Below, in pieces: positions 42,103-51,265 of a stretch of 64,000 nucleotides of DNA. Every line of letters starts with the position of its first letter. The first letter of the stretch is position 1. Origin of the DNA: an uncultured Prevotellaceae bacterium (GTDB lineage: Bacteria > Bacteroidota > Bacteroidia > Bacteroidales > Muribaculaceae). Made by a program: the position numbers and the translations under genes. The stretch is taken from NCBI GenBank assembly GCA_947169265.1, contig CAMVPC010000014.1, forward strand, positions 1-64,000, written 5' to 3'. The notes beneath the pieces are model-generated. The model was not told where the DNA came from. It made no database searches and saw only the letters and a program-made list of their open reading frames with translations.

Positions 42103-42725
42103 AACGATTACTCTTTTTTATACTGCTGGTCGCGGCGCTGGCCACGGGCCGCGCCGCCACAATCGGCGACCTGTTTGTGAGTGAGACTTACGGGATTTTC
42201 AACACCCTCACACCCACCATGCGCGTGGTGCTGCTGAACCACTATCGCGACGGCGACACTACACGGGTAGCCAACAACCTGTCGCCTAACGGGTCGCGCA
42301 TCGTGACCCTCGACGAGCACCACATCACCGTGGAGACCTCGGTGGCCGCCCGCGTGCAGCTCACGCTCCTCACCCAGGGGCGCGACAGCGTGGTGATGGC
42401 CGTTGAAACCGTGCTCACCCCTTACCCCGACAGCCGCGTCTCCTTCTACGACACACAGTGGAAACCGCGTCTTGCCTCGCGTCACTTCAAGATGCCGGCC
42501 ATGGCCGACTTCCTGCAGCCTCAGGCCTCGAAAGACGTCAAGCGTCGCCTTGCCGCGAGCCTTGACTTTGCCATGATTGAGGTGGAGGTGACCGGCGACA
42601 CCCTCGTGGCGCGTCACCACCTCGACAAAACGATGGACCGCAACGACTACGCCTCGCTGGCGCAATACCTGCGCCGCGAGCTGCGCTACACGATAAAAGG
42701 AACCAAAATTACTCCGTCACGATGA
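42099..42725 (+). CDS. DUF3256 family secreted protein
   Basis: A 208-residue exported protein with signal peptide MKRLLFFILLVAALATGRA. The family start IGDLFVSETYGIFNTLTPTMR is followed by L-N-H-Y-R-D-G and a beta-rich region with DEHHITVETSVAARVQL, then a C-terminal helix (DYASLAQYLRRELRYT). DUF3256 is restricted to Bacteroidetes and has no known function. Translational coupling by ATGA overlaps with capA and xseA puts it firmly in this operon. Confidence 0.85.
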   Translation: MKRLLFFILLVAALATGRAATIGDLFVSETYGIFNTLTPTMRVVLLNHYRDGDTTRVANNLSPNGSRIVTLDEHHITVETSVAARVQLTLLTQGRDSVVMAVETVLTPYPDSRVSFYDTQWKPRLASRHFKMPAMADFLQPQASKDVKRRLAASLDFAMIEVEVTGDTLVARHHLDKTMDRNDYASLAQYLRRELRYTIKGTKITPSR

Positions 42726-44059
42726 GCGACACCCTCCCCACCCTTCCCCTCGACATAACCCCGCACGGTATCTCGCTGCTCGAGTTCAACGGCCGCATCA
42801 AGCGATTGCTGCACCACAGCGACGTGCTTGACTGCTGGGTGGCAGCCGAGACCGCCGACCTGCGACTGTCGCGTGGCCATTGCTACATGGAACTATTGCA
42901 AAAAGACGAGCGCAACAACACCGTGGCACGGCTGGGAGCCGCCATTTGGGCCAGCGCTTACCCTGCCCTCGACGCCAAGTTCTTTGCCGTCACCGGCAAC
43001 CACCTTGCTACGGGCATGAAAGTGCTGGTGAAGGTTAACGCCACGTTCCACGAACTCTATGGCATGAAGGCCGTTATTACCGACATCGACCCGCAATACA
43101 CGCTGGGCGACATGGAACGCCAGCGCCTGGAGATATTGCGGCGGCTCAAAGAAGAAGGCATCATCGACGAGAACAAGGCCCTGGGGTGGCCGCTCGTGCC
43201 GCAGCGCGTCGCCATCATCTCGGCGGCAGGCGCCGCGGGCTACGGCGACTTCATGAATCAGCTTCACGGCAACGCTTACGGCCTGGCCTTCTACACGTGC
43301 CTCTTTGCGGCGGTGATGCAGGGCGGCAACACGGTGCCCAGCGTGCTCGGCGCGCTGGAGCGCATCGAGCGCCACATCGGGCTTTTCGACTGCGTAGTCA
43401 TCATTCGCGGCGGAGGCTCGACGAGCGACCTCAACTCGTTTGACAACTACGATCTGGCGGCCCGCATCGCCACCTTCCCGCTGCCCGTCATCACCGGCAT
43501 CGGGCATGAGCGCGACACCACCGTGCTCGACTATGTGGCCGCATTGCGCGTCAAGACGCCCACGGCGGCGGCCGAATTCCTCATCGGGCGCGCCGCCGAA
43601 CAGCTCGCGCGCGTCGACGAGCTCAAGAACGCGGTGTCGTCGACGGTGCGCGAAGCCGTGTCGCTGTCGCGCAAGCAGCTCGACTATTACGCCGACTTCA
43701 TCCCGCTGTCGGCGCGCCAGACCATGGAACGGGGACGCATGCGCCTCGACCAGCACGCACGCGCCCTGCCCCTCGTGGCGGGCAAACGCCTCGACAGTGA
43801 GCGCGCGCGACTGCACCACCTCGCGGCGCTGGCACTGCAGGCCATTCCCCAAATCATATCACGCGAGCGCCTGCGCCTGGGCGCGCTCAACGACAAGGTG
43901 CAAATCCTGTCGCCGCGCAACACCCTTAATCGGGGTTACTCGCTCACGCTGAAAAACGGACGGGCCGTTACTTCATCCTCACAGCTCGCCGCCGGCGATG
44001 TCATCACCACGCACTTCAAGGACGGCAGCGCCAAATCGACAATCACAACCACTAAATAA
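42722..44059 (+). CDS. xseA: Exodeoxyribonuclease VII large subunit
   Basis: A 445-residue subunit of the nuclease that digests single-stranded DNA. An N-terminal OB fold (about residues 15-115, with VAAETADLRLSRGHCYMEL) is followed by the catalytic domain with GYGDFMNQLHGN and VVIIRGGGSTSDLNSFDNYDLA (two adjacent stretches around residues 175-245). The ITGIGHERDTTVLDYVA motif lies near 258-274, and a long coiled coil (about 290-390) precedes the short C-terminal beta domain with LNRGYSLTLKNG. Normal length. xseB follows 9 bp later. Confidence 0.95.
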   Translation: MSDTLPTLPLDITPHGISLLEFNGRIKRLLHHSDVLDCWVAAETADLRLSRGHCYMELLQKDERNNTVARLGAAIWASAYPALDAKFFAVTGNHLATGMKVLVKVNATFHELYGMKAVITDIDPQYTLGDMERQRLEILRRLKEEGIIDENKALGWPLVPQRVAIISAAGAAGYGDFMNQLHGNAYGLAFYTCLFAAVMQGGNTVPSVLGALERIERHIGLFDCVVIIRGGGSTSDLNSFDNYDLAARIATFPLPVITGIGHERDTTVLDYVAALRVKTPTAAAEFLIGRAAEQLARVDELKNAVSSTVREAVSLSRKQLDYYADFIPLSARQTMERGRMRLDQHARALPLVAGKRLDSERARLHHLAALALQAIPQIISRERLRLGALNDKVQILSPRNTLNRGYSLTLKNGRAVTSSSQLAAGDVITTHFKDGSAKSTITTTK

Positions 44060-44068
44060 CGAAACATC

Positions 44069-44290
44069 ATGGAACAAAATCCTTCAATTGAACAGCTCAC
44101 TTACTCACAGGCCATCGCGCAACTTGAGGCTATCGTCAAGAAAATGCAAAGCCCCGAGTGTGACATCGACAACTTGAGCACCCTCACCTCGCAGTCGCTT
44201 CAACTGCTCAAGCACTGCAAGGCCAAACTCACTGCCACCGACGAGGAACTGAAAAAAGTGCTTGCCGAGCTCGAACAATCACAACAATAA
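44069..44290 (+). CDS. xseB: Exodeoxyribonuclease VII small subunit
   Basis: A 73-residue helical hairpin protein with the family pattern LTYSQAIAQLEAIVKKMQ, then a DIDNLSTLTSQSLQLLKHC segment and a C-terminal LTATDEELKKVL. It binds the coiled-coil arm of XseA to form the active complex. It is the last gene of the helicase-capA-DUF3256-xseA chain. Confidence 0.95.
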   Translation: MEQNPSIEQLTYSQAIAQLEAIVKKMQSPECDIDNLSTLTSQSLQLLKHCKAKLTATDEELKKVLAELEQSQQ

Positions 44291-44307
44291 GCCATCACCA
44301 CGACACT

Positions 44308-45825
44308 ATGAGCACCGAACGTCCCTCCCTCGATTTGAGAAAGACCATTGGCGCCATCGCCGGTCCGGTACTCGCCATCCTCATTTGGTTCACGCCCATC
44401 AGTGGCCTGGAGGCTGAGGCCCACCATCTGCTCGCCATCATGGCGCTTGTGGCCATTTGGTGGATCACCGAGCCTGTGCCCATTCCCGTAACCTCGCTGC
44501 TGGGTCCCACACTGTGTGTGATAGTGGGCGTGGCTCCCATGGGAAAAGCCTTCGAGAACTTCGCCAACCCCATGATATTCCTGTTCCTGGGCGGTTTTCT
44601 GCTCGCCAAAGCCATGATGGTGAACGGGCTCGACAAGCGTTTGGCTTACGGCATCATGTCGATGAAATGGGTGGGCGACTCTCCCCGCCGCATTTTCCTG
44701 GCCATCGGCTTGGCGTGCATCATCTGCTCGGGCTGGATAAGCAACACCGCCACCGCTGCAATGATGTTCCCTATCGCCCTGGGCCTGCTCGAGACGATAC
44801 GCAAGATGATGGCCGCCAATGGCAAAATCATCGACCTGAAGAACTATAAGTATGCCACAGGCCTGATGCTCATGACCGCTTACGCCTGCTCGATAGGCGG
44901 CGTGTTCACCCCCATCGGCACGCCACCCAACATCATGATGCTCGGTTTCATCGACAAGTTGGCGCCCGATGCTCCCACCATCTCGTTCTTCCAGTGGATG
45001 ATTTGGGGATTTGTGGCCATGGTGTGCTATTTCGCTGTGGCCTACTTGGTGCTGTGGCGCATGTTTCCCGCCGACGTCAAGCGCATTGAGGGAGCCCACG
45101 AGTTTATCCGCGAATACGCCAACTCACTCGGCAAGTGGACGCGCGCGCAGAAGAACACCGTCATCGCTTTCAGTGTCGCCGTAGTCCTGTGGGTGGCACC
45201 CAGCGTGCTGAGCATCGTTTATGGCGCGAAGTCAGAGGCGATGACAGCTTTCGACAACCATTTCCCCGAAGGCATTGCCGCCATGGCGGGCGCTCTGCTG
45301 TTGTTCTTCCTCCCCGGCAATGAACGGGGTGTAAAGACACTCAAGTGGAAAGAAGGCGTCGAGGGAATCGACTGGGGCACGCTGCTGCTCTTCGGCGGCG
45401 GTCTCTCGATGGGCGCGCTCATGTACACCACCGGACTGTCGCAGTGGATAGGCAATGGCATCAGAGACGTGATGGGAGGCAATCCCTCGGAGTTGACGTT
45501 CATGATTGTGTTCTGTATGTCGGCACTGCTGCTCTCGGAGCTTACTTCGCACACAGCCGCCATCAACCTCATGGGGGCCATAGCCATTGGCACGGCACTG
45601 TCGCTGGGCTTCAGCCCCATTCCCGTGGCTGTGGGCGTGGCACTGTCGTCGTCGCTGGGCTTCATGATGCCGGTATCGACACCGCCCAACGCCATCGTCT
45701 ATGCCTCGGGCTACGTGCCCATCACCAAGATGTTCCGCTCGGGCCTTATCATTGACATCATCGGCATCCTGCTCATCACCGTGCCCATCGTGCTCCTGCT
45801 CGTCAAGGCCGTGATGGGAATCTAA
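44308..45825 (+). CDS. DASS/SLC13-family sodium:dicarboxylate symporter
   Basis: A 505-residue membrane transporter with about 11-12 helices. Family signatures are the two Ser-Asn-Thr sodium/carboxylate motifs: WISNTATAAMMFPIALG (about residues 144-160) and the later LTSHTAAINLMGAIAIG (about 412-428, in which the usual SNT is SHT). MPVSTPPNAIVYASG (about 452-466) matches the second substrate loop. Members carry succinate, fumarate, malate or sulfate; the neighbouring methylmalonyl-CoA decarboxylase suggests succinate (inference). It starts 17 bp after xseB, with no promoter seen between. Confidence 0.9.
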   Translation: MSTERPSLDLRKTIGAIAGPVLAILIWFTPISGLEAEAHHLLAIMALVAIWWITEPVPIPVTSLLGPTLCVIVGVAPMGKAFENFANPMIFLFLGGFLLAKAMMVNGLDKRLAYGIMSMKWVGDSPRRIFLAIGLACIICSGWISNTATAAMMFPIALGLLETIRKMMAANGKIIDLKNYKYATGLMLMTAYACSIGGVFTPIGTPPNIMMLGFIDKLAPDAPTISFFQWMIWGFVAMVCYFAVAYLVLWRMFPADVKRIEGAHEFIREYANSLGKWTRAQKNTVIAFSVAVVLWVAPSVLSIVYGAKSEAMTAFDNHFPEGIAAMAGALLLFFLPGNERGVKTLKWKEGVEGIDWGTLLLFGGGLSMGALMYTTGLSQWIGNGIRDVMGGNPSELTFMIVFCMSALLLSELTSHTAAINLMGAIAIGTALSLGFSPIPVAVGVALSSSLGFMMPVSTPPNAIVYASGYVPITKMFRSGLIIDIIGILLITVPIVLLLVKAVMGI

Positions 45826-45867
45826 ATAAGGGAATCGAGGAACTAAAAACTTAAAAACTCAAGACTA

Positions 45868-46686
45868 ATGGAGAATAAACTGGTTAACGTGACCATTGAC
45901 GACAGGATTTGCTTCATTGAGATGAACAATCCCGAGAGACTGAACTGCTTGAGCGACCGTATGTGCCACGACATCGTCGAGGCCGTGAAAACGGGCTACG
46001 AAAGCGAGTGTGTGGCTATCGTCATCAAGGCGGTGTGCCGCAAAGGCGTGTGGAGCGCCGGACACGACATCCGCGAATTGCCGCAGGACGGCAGCGACCC
46101 ACTGGCCTATGACGTGCCCATGGAGCGCATGCTGCACCGTATGCAGGAAGTCGCGATTCCCGTTATCGCGTGCGTGGACGGCAGCGTGTGGGGCGGTGCC
46201 TGCGACCTGTGCCTGAGCTGCGACATGATTGTGGCCTCGCGCGACGCCACTTTTGCCATCACACCGGCCAAGATAGGAATCCCCTACAACGCCTCGGGCA
46301 TCATGCACTTTGTGAACCAGCTGGGCTTGAACAAGGCGCGCGAGATGTTCTTCCTTGCGATGCCCATCGAGGCCGAAGACGCTCTCAACGTGGGTCTGAT
46401 CAACCGCGTGGCGGCGCCCGAAGAGCTTGACCAAGTGCTCGAGGAGCATTTCCTGGTGCCGCTACGCCGCAACTCGGTAATGTCGATAAGTGCCATCAAG
46501 CGCCAGTTCCGCATCCTCTCGAAAGCCTCGTCGGTGATTTCCTCGGAGGGCTTCGAGCGCATCAACGCCTACCGCACACGCGTCTATAAGGGAGCCGACT
46601 ACCTCGAGGGCGTGCGCGCGTTCCTCGAAAAACGAGCGCCAAACTTCACCGGTAAGGCCTCGGATCTCGACACCACCGCGATATAA
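45868..46686 (+). CDS. scpB: Methylmalonyl-CoA decarboxylase (ScpB type)
   Basis: A 272-residue crotonase-fold enzyme that converts methylmalonyl-CoA to propionyl-CoA and CO2 without biotin. Similarity to E. coli ScpB (YgfG) is clear along the whole length: SAGHDIRELP, GSVWGGACDLCLSCDMIVAS, ITPAKIGIPYNASGI, and FERINAYRTRVY near the C-terminus. The two residues discussed for the E. coli enzyme, His66 and Tyr140, are present at the same positions (SAGH66, IPY140). The oxyanion-hole glycines are kept. It lies 42 bp after the DASS transporter. Many Bacteroidales use the biotin-dependent, sodium-pumping decarboxylase instead, which makes this one noteworthy. Confidence 0.88.
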   Translation: MENKLVNVTIDDRICFIEMNNPERLNCLSDRMCHDIVEAVKTGYESECVAIVIKAVCRKGVWSAGHDIRELPQDGSDPLAYDVPMERMLHRMQEVAIPVIACVDGSVWGGACDLCLSCDMIVASRDATFAITPAKIGIPYNASGIMHFVNQLGLNKAREMFFLAMPIEAEDALNVGLINRVAAPEELDQVLEEHFLVPLRRNSVMSISAIKRQFRILSKASSVISSEGFERINAYRTRVYKGADYLEGVRAFLEKRAPNFTGKASDLDTTAI

Positions 46687-46734
46687 CCAATAACGAAACC
46701 AATACATTAACTAAATTAACTCACCCAAAAAACT

Positions 46735-49700
46735 ATGAAGAAAATTCTCATGCTATGCATGGCTATCGCCACAACATGCTTCGTGGCGATGGCAGTCCCG
46801 GCAAAACCCGGCGTGACCACCCTCACGCAGAGCGACGGGACCCAAATCACGGTGCACACCGTGGGCGACGAGTGGCACAGCGCCATTCTCACCCAAGACG
46901 GTCTCGCTGTGGAAAGAGCCGCCAACGGCGACTTTTATTACCGCACGGCGACAGGCTTGAGCGACGTGCGTGCCCACAACACGCTCGACCGCGGTGCCGC
47001 CGAAGCGCAGTGGGTGCGCGAGCACGCCTCGAGCCTCACGCCGCAGTCACTGGAGACCGCGGCCGGCAAAGCGCGCCGCGCGAGCGCGCGTCTCGGCGGT
47101 CGGCCTCAAAAAGTGGGTAGCACGCAGGTTCCCACAACCGGTTCACCGCACGTTCCCATCATTGTGATTGAGTTCAGCGACAAGAAACTGAGCAACGACA
47201 TCTCGGCGTTCCGCAACCAGTACACCAGTGGCTCGACGAGCGTTTACCAGTACTTTGCCGACCAGAGCAACAACAAGTACCAGCCACAGTTCGACGTCTA
47301 TGGCCCTTACACGCTCGACAACACCCGCGCCACCTATGGTGCCCACGGTACCGACAACCAGGGCAACAGCGTCAACGACATAGGCGTGGCCCGGATGGTG
47401 GGCGAAGCCGTCGACAAGGCGGGCAACGACATCAACTGGAGCCAGTATGACAACGACGGCGACGGCGAGGCCGACGTGTGTATCGTGGTCTATGCCGGTG
47501 TGGGTGAGGCCCAGGCCAGCACCACAGTTCCCAGTTCGGTATGGCCCTGCCAGTGGAACCTCTCGTCGGGAGCCTACTACGGCGACGGCAGCGGCACCCG
47601 CACGCGCAACAGCGTGACGATCAACCGTTTCGCCGTGTTCAACGAAGTGCATGGCAGTCGCGACAGCGGCACCACGCTCGACGGCGTGGGCACCTTTTGC
47701 CACGAGTTCAGCCACTGCCTGGGTCTGCCCGACTTCTACGAGACGACCTACGGCAACGGCTACTACGGCATGGGCTACTGGAGCCTGATGAACAGCGGTT
47801 GCTACAACAACGACGGCTACACGCCCATCGGCTACAGCGCTTACGAGAAGGAATTCATGGGCTGGATTGACTACATCACGCCCGTCGAGAACACGCAATA
47901 CACCTTGACGGCGTTCAATCAAAAGAGCGAGGACACCGACATGGCCCTCAAGCTGGTGAGCCCGCTCAACAGCAACGAGTATTTCATTCTCGAGAACCGC
48001 AAGAAACAAGGTTGGGACGCCTATATCAAGGACGAAGGCGTGATGATTTCACACGTGACATACGTTGCCAACCGCTGGAGCGGCAACACCGTGAACAACG
48101 AGGCCATCCAGCTGATGACCATCATGCCGGCCGACAACGTCCGCAGCACAAGCACCGAGACCGCCGACCTCTTTGGCGAAACCAACCACGAATTTACCGA
48201 CGAAAGTACGCCGACCGCCAAGCTCAACATGACCGCGAGCGGCTCGCTCGCCAGCTCGACCGGCGGCGCCGGCCTGCTGGGCAAGCCCGTCACCGAGATT
48301 TACCTCAACAGCGACGGCTCGGCCTCGCTGTGGTACATGAAGGGCAGCTCGAGCCTGCCCCACCTGTCGGCCCCGGTGCTGGCCGATGCCAACCACATCA
48401 AGGCCACTTCGTTCCGCGCCACGTGGAGCGACAACAACGACACCGACCACACCTACACGCTTGAGGTGAACCGCCTGGGCGGCTACACATTGTTGTTAAG
48501 CGAGACGATGGAAGGCCTCACTTCGAGTTCGACCAACATCGCCAATAACCTCAACGAATATCTCACCAACAACGGCTGGACGGGCACCTACCTGTATCCG
48601 GGCACCGGCTATATGCAGATAGGGGGACGCACCTCGACATGGAGCTCGACCTACAACGCCGGCACGCTCGTCACACCGGGCCTCGACCTGCGTCACAGCG
48701 GCGGCAAGGTAACCGTGAAATTTAACGCCGCCGCCACCGGCAGCACGTCGCTTGTGGTGAAATGCGGCAACTCGTCGCAAACCATCAGCGGCCTCACCAC
48801 CTCGTTTGCCGAGAAAACGGTAGTGCTCGACTGTAGCGCCGCCACCGGCCAGAAAGTGACCTTTGCCGGCAACGGCACCAGCGGCATCGTGGGTGTGTAC
48901 GGCATCGAGATTTATTCGGGTGTTGAGGAAGACGCCACAGGCGCGCCGCTGCGCGCCGTGAGCGAGACGGGCGACGCCAACCAGCGCACCATCACCGGCA
49001 TCACCGACAAGACTTACACCGTGACCGGCCTCACCGAGGGCGAGACCTACTCCTTCCGCGTGAAGGCCGTGCCCGTCGACCCCGAAGTGGCCGTTGAGAG
49101 CACGTGGTCGAACGTGAAGGAAGTGACCCTTGTCGAGACACCGCCCACCCTGGCCTTCAACAAGAGCGAGGTGAACATGGGCAACGTGGAAGTGGATGCC
49201 ACCGGCACCGCCACCTTCACGGTGACAGGTACCGACCTCGACGCCGACGTCACTCTCACGCTTGCCGACGAAAGCGGCTACTTCAGCCTCGACAAGACGA
49301 GCCTCACCATCGACGAGGCCGAGCAAGGCGCCACCGTCACCGCCACCTTTGCGCCCCAAGTATCGGGCACCTTCAGCGCCACTGTCACCGCCGCCACCGC
49401 CGGTGCCCAGGCCGTGAGCCTGACGCTCACCGGCACCGCGCCGCTCGTGAAAGCCGTACCCGTGATGCTGGCAGCCGACGAAGCCACCGTGGGCACCACG
49501 TCGTTCACTGCCGCGTGGACCGACGACACGCCCGCCGAGAATGTGGTGAGCTACACGCTGAGCGTGAACGGCGGCGAAGCCGAACAGGTCTATCTGCTGG
49601 CCGAAGAAGATTTCTCGAACGTCACCTGGACCAAGTCGGGTATTACCTCGTCGAGCAACGGATACCTCCAGATTGGCAACGCGCGCGGCTCGAAAGGCCG

Positions 49701-50976
49701 TGTCACCAGCGCGCTACTCACCCCCACGAGCAATGTGATCACCGTGAATGTGGCAGCTTTGAGTCCCGCGGCCAATGCCTCGATGAAAATCCTCCTCCTC
49801 AACAGCGCCAATAGCGAAGTGGCCAGCGAGACCTACTCGCTGAGCACCGACGAGGCCACCTTCACCAAGATATTCGACGTGACGCCCAACACCCAGTACA
49901 AGGTGCGCTTCGAGAACGTCACGGGATATGCGGTGCTGCACAACGCCACCGTCTATAACGGCGACGCCACCGCGGCCGACGCACCGGCTTATGCTACTGA
50001 GACCGGCGACGCCAATCATCGCACTATCACCGGCATCACCGACAAGAGCTACACCGTGGAGAACCTTGTGGCCGGCGCCACCTATTCTTATAAGGTGAAA
50101 GCCATATATGCCGATGATACCGAAAGCCGCTGGAGTAACACGCAAAACGTCACTTTGAACGAGACCACACCCGTCATCGAAGCCACGCCCACAGCCCTGA
50201 GCCTCGAGGCCGTGGAAGGTGAAACCGCGAGCACGTCGTTCGCTGTCGCGGCCCACGACCTGCAAGGCGACGTCACGCTCACCCTCAACGATGAGAGCGG
50301 CGCGTTCGGCCTGAGCACCGGCTCGCTGAATGCCGCCGAAGCCGATGGCGCCACCGTCACCGTCACCTTCGCACCCACTACCGCCGGCGATTACAGCGCC
50401 ACCATCGTGCTCGCCAGCGAGGGCGCCGAGAGCGTCACCGTCACGCTTGCCGGCACCGCCACCATCGCCAAGCAAGTGCCCGTGATGGAAGAGGCCGACC
50501 AGCAGACCGTGACCGAGCGCTCGTTCATCGCCACTTGGACCGCCGTGCCCAACGTAGAAAGTTACACCCTGCAAGTGACGCGCGCCGGCAGCAACGGCGC
50601 CGCGGCCCGCGTTGAAGAGAGCGGTGACGCAAGCAACCGCACCATCACCGGTATCACCGAGACCAGTTACGCCGTGGCCAACCTCGAGCGCGCCACCACT
50701 TACCGCTATCGCGTGCAGGCCGTTTACACCGACGGCACCGAGAGCGAGTGGTCGAACGCGCAAATGGTCACCACCAAAGTTAAGACCGGCATCAACGCGA
50801 TTGCCGCCGGCGGTCGTGTGACCCTCAACGGCAACGTGCTCACCGGCGACGAGTTCACACGCGTCTACAACGTGGCCGGCCAGGAAATTCCCGCCATCGA
50901 CGGCACGTGGACCCTCGACCGTGGCATCTATCTCATCGCCACGCCCGAAAGCGCCGCCAAGATACAAGTGAAGTGA
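46735..50976 (+). CDS. Giant secreted M6-family metalloprotease (copy 1)
   Basis: A 1413-residue exported protein (signal peptide MKKILMLCMAIATTCFVAMA). After a propeptide-like region (about residues 20-125) comes the M6 peptidase domain, with the zinc motif HEFSHCLGLPDFYE (His323, His327) and YYGMGYWSLMNSG as the family Met-turn region. C-terminal modules are three Fn3-like units (starting near LSAPVLADANHI, VPVMLAADEATV and VPVMEEADQQTV), carbohydrate-binding-like insertions, and two choice-of-anchor D units (PPTLAFNKSEVNMGN, TPVIEATPTALSLE). The tail VYNVAGQEIPAIDG...GIYLIAT resembles T9SS sorting domains. It is closely related to the gene at 51266-56095. It probably degrades host or dietary proteins (inference). 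A Bacteroidetes promoter is not evident in the 48 bp upstream. Confidence 0.9.
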   Translation: MKKILMLCMAIATTCFVAMAVPAKPGVTTLTQSDGTQITVHTVGDEWHSAILTQDGLAVERAANGDFYYRTATGLSDVRAHNTLDRGAAEAQWVREHASSLTPQSLETAAGKARRASARLGGRPQKVGSTQVPTTGSPHVPIIVIEFSDKKLSNDISAFRNQYTSGSTSVYQYFADQSNNKYQPQFDVYGPYTLDNTRATYGAHGTDNQGNSVNDIGVARMVGEAVDKAGNDINWSQYDNDGDGEADVCIVVYAGVGEAQASTTVPSSVWPCQWNLSSGAYYGDGSGTRTRNSVTINRFAVFNEVHGSRDSGTTLDGVGTFCHEFSHCLGLPDFYETTYGNGYYGMGYWSLMNSGCYNNDGYTPIGYSAYEKEFMGWIDYITPVENTQYTLTAFNQKSEDTDMALKLVSPLNSNEYFILENRKKQGWDAYIKDEGVMISHVTYVANRWSGNTVNNEAIQLMTIMPADNVRSTSTETADLFGETNHEFTDESTPTAKLNMTASGSLASSTGGAGLLGKPVTEIYLNSDGSASLWYMKGSSSLPHLSAPVLADANHIKATSFRATWSDNNDTDHTYTLEVNRLGGYTLLLSETMEGLTSSSTNIANNLNEYLTNNGWTGTYLYPGTGYMQIGGRTSTWSSTYNAGTLVTPGLDLRHSGGKVTVKFNAAATGSTSLVVKCGNSSQTISGLTTSFAEKTVVLDCSAATGQKVTFAGNGTSGIVGVYGIEIYSGVEEDATGAPLRAVSETGDANQRTITGITDKTYTVTGLTEGETYSFRVKAVPVDPEVAVESTWSNVKEVTLVETPPTLAFNKSEVNMGNVEVDATGTATFTVTGTDLDADVTLTLADESGYFSLDKTSLTIDEAEQGATVTATFAPQVSGTFSATVTAATAGAQAVSLTLTGTAPLVKAVPVMLAADEATVGTTSFTAAWTDDTPAENVVSYTLSVNGGEAEQVYLLAEEDFSNVTWTKSGITSSSNGYLQIGNARGSKGRVTSALLTPTSNVITVNVAALSPAANASMKILLLNSANSEVASETYSLSTDEATFTKIFDVTPNTQYKVRFENVTGYAVLHNATVYNGDATAADAPAYATETGDANHRTITGITDKSYTVENLVAGATYSYKVKAIYADDTESRWSNTQNVTLNETTPVIEATPTALSLEAVEGETASTSFAVAAHDLQGDVTLTLNDESGAFGLSTGSLNAAEADGATVTVTFAPTTAGDYSATIVLASEGAESVTVTLAGTATIAKQVPVMEEADQQTVTERSFIATWTAVPNVESYTLQVTRAGSNGAAARVEESGDASNRTITGITETSYAVANLERATTYRYRVQAVYTDGTESEWSNAQMVTTKVKTGINAIAAGGRVTLNGNVLTGDEFTRVYNVAGQEIPAIDGTWTLDRGIYLIATPESAAKIQVK

Positions 50977-51046
50977 GCTTTGAGCTGCGAGCTTTGAGCT
51001 TTGAGTTAAGAATCCCCCCGGGCATGAGGCCCGAGGGGGATTTTTT
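50975..51046 (+). terminator. Heptamer array plus terminator after M6 copy 1
   Basis: Starting in the TGA stop: GAGCTTT, GAGCTGC, GAGCTTT, GAGCTTT, GAGTTAA (50975-51009). Then AATCCCCCCGGGC pairs with GCCCGAGGGGGATT (51011-51042), with one unpaired A, followed by T6. The same block follows M6 copy 2. Confidence 0.85.
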
Positions 51047-51167
51047 CATGCCGCAAACACATGGCCGGGGGCCGCGCTCAAATCACGACGAAAAGTGAGA
51101 AAAGTCACCCTTTTGGCTGAATTAATGGTTAATATGGAGCAATTCATTGAAGTTTAAGAATATTTTT

Positions 51168-51198
51168 TTTGTAATTGGATAGAAAAAAACTAACTTTG
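51168..51198 (+). promoter_or_regulatory. Promoter of M6 copy 2
   Basis: TTTG (51168-51171), 19-nt spacer, TAACTTTG (51191-51198), about 68 nt before the ATG at 51266. It shows that copy 2 is a separate transcription unit. Confidence 0.75.
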
Positions 51199-51265
51199 CG
51201 TGCTTTGCAAAATTAATCACATTCAATATTTTGTTTCATTATTAATTAAACCTCATCAAACCTTT

